Shown: positions 7,296-13,008 of the stretch, piece by piece
Layout of the letters: every line of letters starts with the position of its first letter
Numbering within the stretch: the stretch's first letter is position 1
Assembly: GCA_021443405.1 (NCBI GenBank)
Contig: JABUUA010000037.1
Coordinates: 3,505 to 16,512 of the forward strand
Origin: Bacteroidaceae bacterium
GTDB lineage: Bacteria > Bacteroidota > Bacteroidia > Bacteroidales > Bacteroidaceae
Length of the DNA: 13,008 nt
Direction: 5' to 3'
Notes under the pieces: generated by a model
Seen by the model: the letters and a program-made list of their open reading frames with translations, nothing else
What the model was told of the DNA's origin: nothing
Databases searched by the model: none
Translations under genes and position numbers: made by a program

Positions 7296-7465
7296 GTGGG
7301 GTTCCCAAAATAAGCTGACTAACCGCCCCAACTGCCCCACATCGTCTCGCACACGTCGAAAGGACGTCGATACAAGTCCTTCACTTTGCATCATTTCTTC
7401 AACCCTACTACGTAAGACACAAAAAGCGGAGAAGACAGCGAAAACTTCTTTATCCCACTTTTTCG
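7296..7465. other. Intergenic stretch between pheS terminator and galE promoter, no gene seen
   Basis: Within the 307-nt pheS-galE gap I find no supported gene. A 6-bp inverted pair GTGGGG (7296-7301)/CCCCAC (7335-7340) and a small ACGTC-GAAAG-GACGT hairpin (about 7355-7369) are visible but weak. No T-run follows either. Confidence 0.5.
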
Positions 7466-7505
7466 TTGATTCATTAGGAAGATTCATAAATCTTTGTTAA
7501 TTTTG
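7466..7505 (+). promoter_or_regulatory. Promoter region of galE
   Basis: Two overlapping candidates. TTG (7466-7468), a 20-nt spacer and AATCTTTG (7489-7496) has ideal spacing but one mismatch in the -7 box. TAATTTTG (7498-7505) is a perfect -7 box, but only a weak TTAGG lies at the -33 distance. Either gives a leader of about 20-30 nt. Confidence 0.55.
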
Positions 7506-7534
7506 TGACACATTTAACCAAAACCTATACAACA

Positions 7535-8551
7535 ATGAAAATCCTTCTTACCGGTGGCGCGGGCTATATTGGTAGTCACACCATCATCGAACTGGACAAG
7601 GCCGGCCATGAAGTGGTCGTAGTGGACAACCTCGACAATAGCGACCCTAAGGCGTTGGACCGTGTGAGCGAAATCATCGGCAAACCCATCCCCTTCTATA
7701 AGGTGGACGTACGCGACGCAGCACCTCTGGCCAAAGTATTCGAGGAGCACAAGATTGACGCCGTCATCCACTTTGCGGGCTTGAAGGCCGTGGGTGAGAG
7801 CGTGGCGAAGCCTCTGGAATATTACCACAACAACATGACGGGCACTTTCATTCTTGTGGACGTGATGCGCAAGCATGGCTGCAAGAATATCATCTTCTCG
7901 TCGTCGGCCACCGTATATGGCGACCCCGCCATCATCCCCATCACCGAGGAATGCCCCAAGGGGCACTGCACCAACCCCTATGGTCAGACCAAGTCTATGC
8001 TGGAGGAAGTGCTGATGGACGTGCAGAAGGCCGACCCCGAGTGGAACGTTGTGCTGCTGCGTTACTTCAACCCCATCGGCGCACATCAGAGCGGCCGCAT
8101 CGGCGAGAACCCCAACGGCATCCCCAACAACCTTATGCCTTACATCACACAAGTGGCCGTAGGGCGTCGTGAGGAGCTGGGCGTCTTCGGCAACGACTAC
8201 GACACTCCCGACGGAACGGGCGTACGTGACTACATCCACGTCTGCGACTTAGCTGCCGGACATGTGGCTGCCCTCGGTGCCATCCAGCGCAACTGCGGTC
8301 TGGGCATCTACAACTTGGGCACGGGCCACGGCTATAGTGTGCTCGATGTCGTAAAGGCCTTTGAGAAGGCGAATGGCGTTCCTGTGAAGTACAGCATCAA
8401 GCCTCGCCGTCCGGGCGATATCGCCACCTGTTATTGCAACCCCGCAAAAGCCAAGGCAGAACTCGGCTGGGAAGCCCAATACGGTATCGAGGAAATGTGC
8501 CGCGACAGCTGGAATTGGCAGAAGAACAACCCCAACGGTTACGCCGAATAA
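7535..8551 (+). CDS. galE: UDP-glucose 4-epimerase
   Basis: Short-chain dehydrogenase-type epimerase interconverting UDP-glucose and UDP-galactose, used in the Leloir pathway and for surface glycan precursors; cytoplasmic. The length, 338 aa, equals that of E. coli GalE. The Rossmann NAD site is GGAGYIGSH (7-15), with acidic Asp31 in VVDNLDNS. The catalytic set is Ser122-124 (FSSSATVYGD), Tyr149 and Lys153 in NPYGQTK. Substrate-domain motifs include RYFNPIGAHQSG and a C-terminal RPGDIA. The start is ATG 7535 because MKILLTGGAGYIG is the canonical N-terminus; an upstream GTG (7505) in frame would add ten residues and overlap the promoter. The gene stands alone between terminators. Some relatives also accept N-acetylated sugars, and that specificity cannot be read with confidence here. 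Confidence 0.96.
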   Translation: MKILLTGGAGYIGSHTIIELDKAGHEVVVVDNLDNSDPKALDRVSEIIGKPIPFYKVDVRDAAPLAKVFEEHKIDAVIHFAGLKAVGESVAKPLEYYHNNMTGTFILVDVMRKHGCKNIIFSSSATVYGDPAIIPITEECPKGHCTNPYGQTKSMLEEVLMDVQKADPEWNVVLLRYFNPIGAHQSGRIGENPNGIPNNLMPYITQVAVGRREELGVFGNDYDTPDGTGVRDYIHVCDLAAGHVAALGAIQRNCGLGIYNLGTGHGYSVLDVVKAFEKANGVPVKYSIKPRRPGDIATCYCNPAKAKAELGWEAQYGIEEMCRDSWNWQKNNPNGYAE

Positions 8552-8576
8552 AAGGTCATCAGACCGAACATGATGG

Positions 8577-8617
8577 ACTGCGGTTTGCCGGACATCGGCA
8601 GACCGCAGTTGTTTTTT
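8577..8617 (+). terminator. Intrinsic terminator of galE
   Basis: A 13-bp stem with one G-U pair: left arm 8577-8589 (ACTGCGGTTTGCC), loop 8590-8596, right arm 8597-8609 (GGCAGACCGCAGT), then a T-rich run (8609-8617). It starts 25 nt after the galE stop. Confidence 0.93.
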
Positions 8618-8718
8618 CTATATAAATGTGGTTCGTCACCCAGTAAAATCGGATGATTTTCTTATAAAAGTTGCTTCAGTCACCTAAAAAACCATTGACG
8701 ATACTCTTTTTGGATGTG

Positions 8719-8747
8719 AAAACGGCGCGACTGATTGCCGCGCCGTT
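8719..8747 (-). terminator. Intrinsic terminator of the secreted protein/acidic peptide transcript
   Basis: AACGGCGCG (8721-8729) and CGCGCCGTT (8739-8747) form a perfect 9-bp GC-rich stem with a 9-nt loop. Read on the minus strand it ends in TTTT (8722-8719). It lies 25 nt beyond the stop of the 52-aa reading frame, which places that frame inside the transcript. Confidence 0.8.
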
Positions 8748-8772
8748 GTGGAGTGTCGATATTTGGTGGCCA

Positions 8773-8931
8773 TTACAAGGACTGTACGCCAGACGTATTA
8801 TCATCGATATAATCATCCTCATCATCCTCGATTTCGTATGTAAATTTATAATAAGAAGTATTGTCGAGTAGTGTGGCTGACTCCAAGATTTCAAACACCT
8901 TGACTTCTGCCTTTTGATATTCCTTTTTCAT
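8773..8931 (-). CDS. Small acidic peptide, 52 aa, unknown function
   Basis: An ATG (8931) opens a 52-residue frame ending in TAA (8775-8773). The N-terminus, MKKEYQKAEVKVFEILESA, is basic and amphipathic, followed by TLLDNTSYYKF; the C-terminal half is strongly acidic, with EIEDDEDDYIDDN. It starts 12 nt after the stop of the secreted protein gene and ends 25 nt before a GC-rich terminator, so it is the last gene of that transcript. The opening resembles the many short Bacteroidales peptides that begin MKKEY..P.VEV.EIE and have a hydrophobic LL followed by Ser or Asn, a pattern I know from annotation but not as a named family. There is no signal peptide or membrane segment. Function is not known; a secreted-peptide precursor or partner of the neighbouring protein are only guesses. 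Confidence 0.65.
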   Translation of the reverse strand: MKKEYQKAEVKVFEILESATLLDNTSYYKFTYEIEDDEDDYIDDNTSGVQSL

Positions 8932-8943
8932 AATCTTGTGGTG

Positions 8944-10800
8944 TTAACGGTTATACACTTTGACGCCATTCTTAATCACTATGCCCCTGTAGGTGCTGTC
9001 GACCTTGATGCCTTGCAGATTGTAGATGGCATCGTCGGCGTCAGATGCTTCACACTTCAAGTCCTCGATGCCTGTGGGCTCTTCGTCGTCGAACACCATC
9101 ATCTTGAGCGCATTCATCGTTGTTGATGCCCTGTTAGGCAGCGACAGGTATGCCTTGCCTGCGTCGAGGGTGAAACATGAGCCGGCAACAATCGGGTGGA
9201 AGGCGACAACGCCATTGTAGAGAGCAAGGATGTAGTTAGTGTACGTTTCGTGGGTAGTTTCATCTACTTCGGTAGGATATACCTGAGTTTGTTCTACAGC
9301 GGGCTTCATAAAGTTCGTGCGGCCAATGGATGCGTTATTCACCTTGCACGGCACTTGATAGGTGCCGCGTGTATCTGCCCTTACAATAAGTCCTGTAGCT
9401 GGGGGAGTCTTATAAAACACCCTATAGAAGGGAACTACATTGTCCTTTGAGTCGTAGGCTGTGAATGCACGCACCTCGTCAATGCCTTCGAAGTCGAGTG
9501 GGTATTTCGAACTGAATGTTGCCACCAAGTTGGAGCCAATCACAACGTCAACCGTAGATTGTTTAAACTTTATGGGAGACAGATAAGCTTCTCCGGCGTA
9601 CCTGCCAATGAAGCCGGTTATGTCGTATATGCCATCAGAGTCGGAAACGGGCTTTATGCCTGTTTCAAATGAGGAAATGTAGATATACTTATCTTTATCA
9701 TTAACCTCAACTTCTTCCTCATCTTCATCATCAACTTCATCCTCATCTGTTGCATCACTCATAAAATCATCAACGACGGTTGTATAATCATCAACGATGA
9801 CGCCCCTGTAAGACGACAGATAAGTAGCTGATGCTTTAGCCTCATCTTTTGAAATGTAAACGTACCGGATGGTGCAGTACTGGTTAACATTCGCTACTGT
9901 AAAGTATTCATTAATTTCTGCTAAAGTTGACAACACTTTGGGGCGGGGTACGAATCCTGGCTCAGTGGATGGGTAGAGTACTGTCTGCGGGATCATCTTG
10001 GGCTCATCGATGGTGCTGCCAACGTCGTACGTTCCAACCCAATGAGCCCTAATCACGTCGCCATCCTTAAAGCCAAGGTCATTCTTATAGATTACGGAGT
10101 AGGTGGAACCGTCGTACACATAGGTGTATGAATCTCCGGCGAATACGACTGTGAGTGGTATTTCCATCTGGAAGTATGCGTCGTCGGCAAGCTCTGTCAG
10201 ATCAGATAGCGCTGTAATGTAATTGACTTTAGGCACCTCTACCTCCCACGAGACCATTATTTCATCAAGCGCAACTTCACCCCTCATGGGGAGCAAGCCT
10301 ATGTACCTGTATGCTCCATTGCCCTTGGGAATCTCATATTCTACGGTTTGGGTCTCTCCATTGCCAGTGTAATTAATAATCGTTAATGCTTTTCCGTATT
10401 TATTCTCGTCATATACATCGTCAGGCGACTCGTAAGGAGTGTTTTTACCAAATAGGTAAATAGAACTGCCGTCCTTATTGCCAGCAGCCCAAGTTATGGT
10501 AATCTTCGTGACGGTGGTGCCGCCGGCATCTGTCGTGACAAAGCCGCGGTATTCTGAAAAATGAATGGATGTGTCTTCAGATGTTTTGCCGATCTTGCAA
10601 TGGGCGCTGTACACTGCTTTCGTATCAAATTGCATCTTTGTGAAGTCACCATAGGTCTGTCCGTTGTAATTCGGAAACCTCTCACATATACCGGGGCCAG
10701 TGATGACATCGGATATCGTCACTGTCTCTGTCAGTGCCTCTGCGCTCAAGCCCAAGCAGCCCAACGCCAGCAATAGGAATGCCGTGATACATTTTCTCAT
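8944..10800 (-). CDS. Secreted protein with Prevotella-type C-terminal module, unknown function
   Basis: A 618-aa exported protein. Residues 1-20 form a signal peptide (MRKC, hydrophobic core, GLSA before a likely cleavage site). Residues 21-188 look like a beta-rich domain (alternating strand pattern, conserved Trp/Gly). 191-285 and about 288-410 resemble two OB-like beta domains, the second containing a very acidic insert at 349-370. 421-560 matches the pattern seen near the end of many Prevotella surface proteins (VATFSSKYPLDF, EVRAFTAYD, ATGLIVRADTRGTY, AGKAYLSLP). The last 45 residues have EPTGIED and IYNLQGIKV then RGIVIKNGVKVY, a common Bacteroidetes C-terminal tail that may be a sorting signal. 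No catalytic motif is recognised. ATG 10800 directly precedes the signal peptide. It has its own promoter and shares a transcript with the downstream 52-aa frame. Codons are more AT-rich than those of pheS or galE. Confidence 0.85.
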   Translation of the reverse strand: MRKCITAFLLLALGCLGLSAEALTETVTISDVITGPGICERFPNYNGQTYGDFTKMQFDTKAVYSAHCKIGKTSEDTSIHFSEYRGFVTTDAGGTTVTKITITWAAGNKDGSSIYLFGKNTPYESPDDVYDENKYGKALTIINYTGNGETQTVEYEIPKGNGAYRYIGLLPMRGEVALDEIMVSWEVEVPKVNYITALSDLTELADDAYFQMEIPLTVVFAGDSYTYVYDGSTYSVIYKNDLGFKDGDVIRAHWVGTYDVGSTIDEPKMIPQTVLYPSTEPGFVPRPKVLSTLAEINEYFTVANVNQYCTIRYVYISKDEAKASATYLSSYRGVIVDDYTTVVDDFMSDATDEDEVDDEDEEEVEVNDKDKYIYISSFETGIKPVSDSDGIYDITGFIGRYAGEAYLSPIKFKQSTVDVVIGSNLVATFSSKYPLDFEGIDEVRAFTAYDSKDNVVPFYRVFYKTPPATGLIVRADTRGTYQVPCKVNNASIGRTNFMKPAVEQTQVYPTEVDETTHETYTNYILALYNGVVAFHPIVAGSCFTLDAGKAYLSLPNRASTTMNALKMMVFDDEEPTGIEDLKCEASDADDAIYNLQGIKVDSTYRGIVIKNGVKVYNR

Positions 10801-10858
10801 AAGAAATTTGTTATACTAATGGTTGATATCTTGGTTATAGTTTATCGCTTGTCATACG

Positions 10859-10890
10859 CAAAGTTAATGATTTTTTTTCAAACATGCAAA
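10859..10890 (-). promoter_or_regulatory. Promoter of the secreted protein gene
   Basis: On the minus strand, TTTG (10890-10887), a 20-nt spacer and TAACTTTG (10866-10859): both boxes and the spacing match the Bacteroidota consensus. The leader would be about 50 nt. Confidence 0.8.
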
Positions 10891-11008
10891 AAAACACAAT
10901 GATTCTCTGCGTCCCTTCGCAAAAAGATTTTTGAAGGGTGAGGCATTGACCCTGTCCCAACTTTAAACGCTAAACTTTACTTAGAAAAAAAATCCTACAT
11001 ACCAAATC
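10891..11008. other. AT-rich gap between divergent promoters, no gene seen
   Basis: No coding frame is supported. One inverted repeat stands out: CCCTTC (10913-10918) with GAAGGG (10933-10938), enclosing an A-run and a T-run that can also pair. It lies upstream of both divergent promoters, so it could be a shared operator, but nothing proves this. Confidence 0.4.
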
Positions 11009-11039
11009 TTTCAACATTCACTTTTTTTCGCTATCTTTG
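11009..11039 (+). promoter_or_regulatory. Promoter of the acyltransferase leader
   Basis: TTTC (11009-11012), a 19-nt spacer and TATCTTTG (11032-11039): a perfect -7 box and a one-mismatch -33 box. Transcription would start near 11046, about 365 nt before the next coding start. Confidence 0.75.
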
Positions 11040-11045
11040 CATTGT

Positions 11046-11410
11046 CCAGTCAACTTTTATAGGGAAATTGGATGTTCCTATGCCTTTGCTTTGGCAGAGA
11101 ATGGGAGCTACTTTATAAGGAAAAGGACGTTTACGAACGTTATCTTCTTCGCCTCAAAATCTGGAAAATTTTGAAAACTCTGTGAGAAGATACCGCAACT
11201 AAGCGTCCACTTCAGATGTATTGTATCCATGTGCTTATGCAGCATGGCGTATGATATATTCTGGCGTGGGCTCACGGTTGCTTGTCTCCACAGAGGGGTT
11301 TCCAGAGCCTGAGGCGTGGGATAAGCGATGTACAGTGGCCCACGTCTTTTTGATTTCGTCAAACCAAATATATGCGTCGGCAAGGGGCACGGCCGCGATG
11401 CGCTGATGCA
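11046..11410 (+). promoter_or_regulatory. Long structured leader of the acyltransferase gene, or a separate small RNA
   Basis: Between the promoter and ATG 11411 there is no convincing gene but many pairing segments. ATAGG (11059-11063) pairs with CCTAT (11077-11081), and TGCC (11081-11084) with GGCA (11093-11096). GGACG (11125-11129) pairs with CGTCC (11204-11208), enclosing TATCTTCT (11141-11148)/AGAAGATA (11185-11192), which in turn encloses CAAAAT/ATTTTG (11155-11173). Further on, CCCACG (11339-11344) can pair with CGTGGG at 11315-11320 to make a hairpin followed by five Ts (11347-11351), or with CGTGGG at 11265-11270. This could be an attenuator, or the end of an independent RNA of about 305 nt. 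No known riboswitch class was recognised. Folding was done by eye. Confidence 0.45.
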
Positions 11411-12403
11411 ATGAACAAAGAACGGACTCAAGTACTGAAAGGAATCGCTGTGTTATTTATGGTGTGGATGCACTTATTCACAAAAAACACCAGCTTATAT
11501 GCCGACCCCATCACAATTTTAGGCAAGCCGCTTGCTTTATTTTTAAGCGCAGGAATGTCGCCGGTAGTTTATTTTCTCATTTTGGGCGGTTATGGATTGT
11601 ATAGTGTGTATCAGCGTGGACATGATGGCAATCGCTTTCGGAGGATTCTGCGACTCTACACGCACTATTGGATAATACTGGCCATCTTTGTGCCGTTGGG
11701 ATGGTGGTTTGTGGGGGCAAACAGATATCCTGGTGATTTGAAGAATATTGTAATGAATATGATAGGCTTAGGTTGCAGTTACTGCACTGAGTGCTGGTTT
11801 TTGTTTCCCTATTCCATCATATCGCTTTGCTCTGTGTACCTCTTTAAGATTTATGACCGTTTTAAAGCTTCACACCTTCTTGTTGCCACATTTGCCCTTA
11901 ACTTCGCCACAAGTACATTGCTGCACTTCTACGGCGAATCGCACATCAATCATACACCTTGGCTAAGCCTTCCGCTCGTACTCATACATTTCCAGTTTGG
12001 GTTCGCCCTTGGTGCAATACTGAAACGCGAAGATGTAGTGGAGCGTTTGCGCATGTTCAAAGATAGAAATTCTATAAGGAATTGGCATCTTGCTATAATG
12101 CTTGTTGTAACGTTCTTGCTTATTTGCATGGTGTGGAACACTCCATATTATGCTTTCTTTGCGGTGTTTGTTGTAGTAGCGGTAGCACAATTCCCCACCG
12201 ATAACTATATGAGCAAAGCACTTGGATATATAGGCAAACATTCTATGAACATTTGGTTGATTCACGGTTTCTGGGCACTTCACATTTTTACTCCCTACGC
12301 CTATGCTCCGCGCTTCCCCATCCCCATCTTCGCCCTTACTATGTGTGTGAGTCTCCTTGCTTCACACCTTGTCGATTTTATTGCCCGACCCCTTCGAAGA
12401 TAA
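11411..12403 (+). CDS. Membrane acyltransferase, acyltransferase-3 family
   Basis: An integral inner-membrane protein of 330 aa with about ten hydrophobic segments. The start is ATG 11411, because the N-terminus MNKERTQVLKGIAVLFMVWMHLF carries the family signature: a charged Arg, a first helix and a His (His22) at the cytoplasmic edge. The frame stays open upstream to 11372, but that extension is Arg/Pro-rich and unlike the family. RFRRILRLYTHYW (about 77-89) matches the conserved basic loop after the third segment. KHSMNIWLIHGF near 280 is the usual late helix with a second His. Family members such as OafA- and WecH-like enzymes transfer acetyl or other acyl groups to sugars of surface polysaccharides; the acceptor here is unknown. 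The gene is visibly AT-rich against pheS and galE, with no partner glycan genes beside it, suggesting acquisition by transfer. Confidence 0.83.
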   Translation: MNKERTQVLKGIAVLFMVWMHLFTKNTSLYADPITILGKPLALFLSAGMSPVVYFLILGGYGLYSVYQRGHDGNRFRRILRLYTHYWIILAIFVPLGWWFVGANRYPGDLKNIVMNMIGLGCSYCTECWFLFPYSIISLCSVYLFKIYDRFKASHLLVATFALNFATSTLLHFYGESHINHTPWLSLPLVLIHFQFGFALGAILKREDVVERLRMFKDRNSIRNWHLAIMLVVTFLLICMVWNTPYYAFFAVFVVVAVAQFPTDNYMSKALGYIGKHSMNIWLIHGFWALHIFTPYAYAPRFPIPIFALTMCVSLLASHLVDFIARPLRR

Positions 12404-12507
12404 AGGTCAACCGACCAAACACGAAACTTTTGTTACACTCACAAGCGCAGACTCGGCGCCCAAAGCCTCGTTTGGACCATACCAAGGTTTCAGCAACTCA
12501 TCAACGC

Positions 12508-13008
12508 TTACTCCACACGCGAAGTGCGATAGAATTCGATGATTTTCTGGCGGAAAAGGAAGGTGTAGCGCGACTGCAGGGCAGTGGCCTCGGCATTGAT
12601 GAGCTTGTTGCGCGCCTCTTCATATTCCGTGACGGTGGCCTTGCCGTTTTCATACTTGCGCTGCATGAGGTCGAACGACGTGCGACTGCTGGCGAGGGCC
12701 GCGTCGCTGCTGGCACATTTCTTCTGCGCCGCCAGCGCGTTGTAGTAGGCCTGCTGTATCTCCTTATACAGATTCTTCTTGGTTTCCTCCATCTGCAACT
12801 GCTGCGTGTGGAGCTGGAGTCGGGCCATGCGCACTTGGTTGCGCGTACCGAAGCGGTCGAAGATGGGGATGGAGAGGTTCAGACCTACGTACTGACTGAG
12901 GTTGTCCTTCATTTGCCTACCGAACGACATGCTGGTGTATCCACCTGTCTTGTAGTAGCTTGCGCCGACACCTCCGCCGACAGAAAGACGGGGATAATAG
13001 CCCGACTG
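12508..13008 (-). CDS. TolC-family outer membrane efflux protein, C-terminal part (gene runs off the window)
   Basis: The frame is open to the last base of the window. 166 residues are visible, from QSGYYPRLSVGGGVG (13008 inward) to the stop at 12508. This is the second half of an outer membrane factor: a beta-strand segment with SGYYP, then LNLSIPIFDRFGTRNQVR, which is the conserved strand-to-helix turn. Long coiled-coil helices follow (LQLHTQQLQMEETKKNLY, YYNALAAQKK), with YENGKATVTEYEEARN, the helix-turn motif of the family, and FYRTS at the end. Such proteins form the outer membrane channel of tripartite pumps with an RND or ABC transporter and a periplasmic adaptor; partners would lie beyond the window edge, upstream of this gene. 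The ATG at 12930 is internal, not the start. The 104-nt gap to the acyltransferase gene shows no clear terminator. Confidence 0.93.
   Translation of the reverse strand, partial: QSGYYPRLSVGGGVGASYYKTGGYTSMSFGRQMKDNLSQYVGLNLSIPIFDRFGTRNQVRMARLQLHTQQLQMEETKKNLYKEIQQAYYNALAAQKKCASSDAALASSRTSFDLMQRKYENGKATVTEYEEARNKLINAEATALQSRYTFLFRQKIIEFYRTSRVE

Noticed and set aside
6037..7308. A 423-codon minus-strand frame covering pheS
   Set aside because: pheS on the plus strand carries all class II synthetase motifs; the antisense frame also runs through the pheS terminator and the divergent promoter region.
7514..8239. A 241-codon minus-strand frame across galE
   Set aside because: It is antisense to a textbook GalE and has no family features.
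11251..11406. A 51-codon frame in the acyltransferase leader (ATG 11251, stop 4 nt before the acyltransferase ATG) as a leader peptide
   Set aside because: Its position is suggestive of coupling, but it has no ribosome site, no run of regulatory codons and no family resemblance, and it overlaps the pairing segments. Conservation of the frame in relatives would revive it.

Overview
The window looks like a chromosomal segment of a member of the Bacteroidota, most likely order Bacteroidales and Prevotella-like. The evidence is: several promoters of the Bacteroidota type (a TAnnTTTG -7 box with a TTG/TTTG -33 box about 20 bp upstream), few Shine-Dalgarno sites, a DUF4348-type lipoprotein, a tyrosine recombinase of the Bacteroidetes type, and a secreted protein ending in the C-terminal module common on Prevotella surface proteins. 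Genus is inference.

Layout. Positions 1-1630 hold decayed mobile DNA. A tyrosine recombinase (177-1394, minus) is broken by one in-frame TAA that separates its catalytic residues. Directly upstream of it lies an approximately 185-nt fragment resembling the 5' end (domain I) of a group IIC intron. The fragment begins 8 nt past the stem of the purA terminator, which is where group IIC introns typically insert. Positions 1648-6098 (minus strand) are core metabolism: purA with its own promoter, preceded by five copies of a 22-bp tandem repeat, and upstream of that a likely DUF4348 lipoprotein-murB-EamA permease operon. Positions 6208-8551 (plus strand) are pheS and galE, each followed by a clear intrinsic terminator. 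Positions about 8620-12403 are visibly more AT-rich and look accessory: a 618-aa secreted protein, a 52-aa acidic peptide lying between it and a terminator (minus), and a membrane acyltransferase behind a roughly 365-nt structured leader (plus). The window ends inside a TolC-family outer membrane efflux gene (minus).

How the genes relate. murB (peptidoglycan precursor), galE (UDP-sugar interconversion) and the acyltransferase (probably glycan modification) all concern the cell envelope, while purA and pheS are housekeeping. No complete defence or secretion system is visible. The most interesting features are the intron remnant at the purA terminator, the 22-bp repeat upstream of purA, the unannotated 52-aa peptide, and the leader with mutually exclusive stems ahead of the acyltransferase. 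All family assignments come from reading motifs by eye, with no database search.
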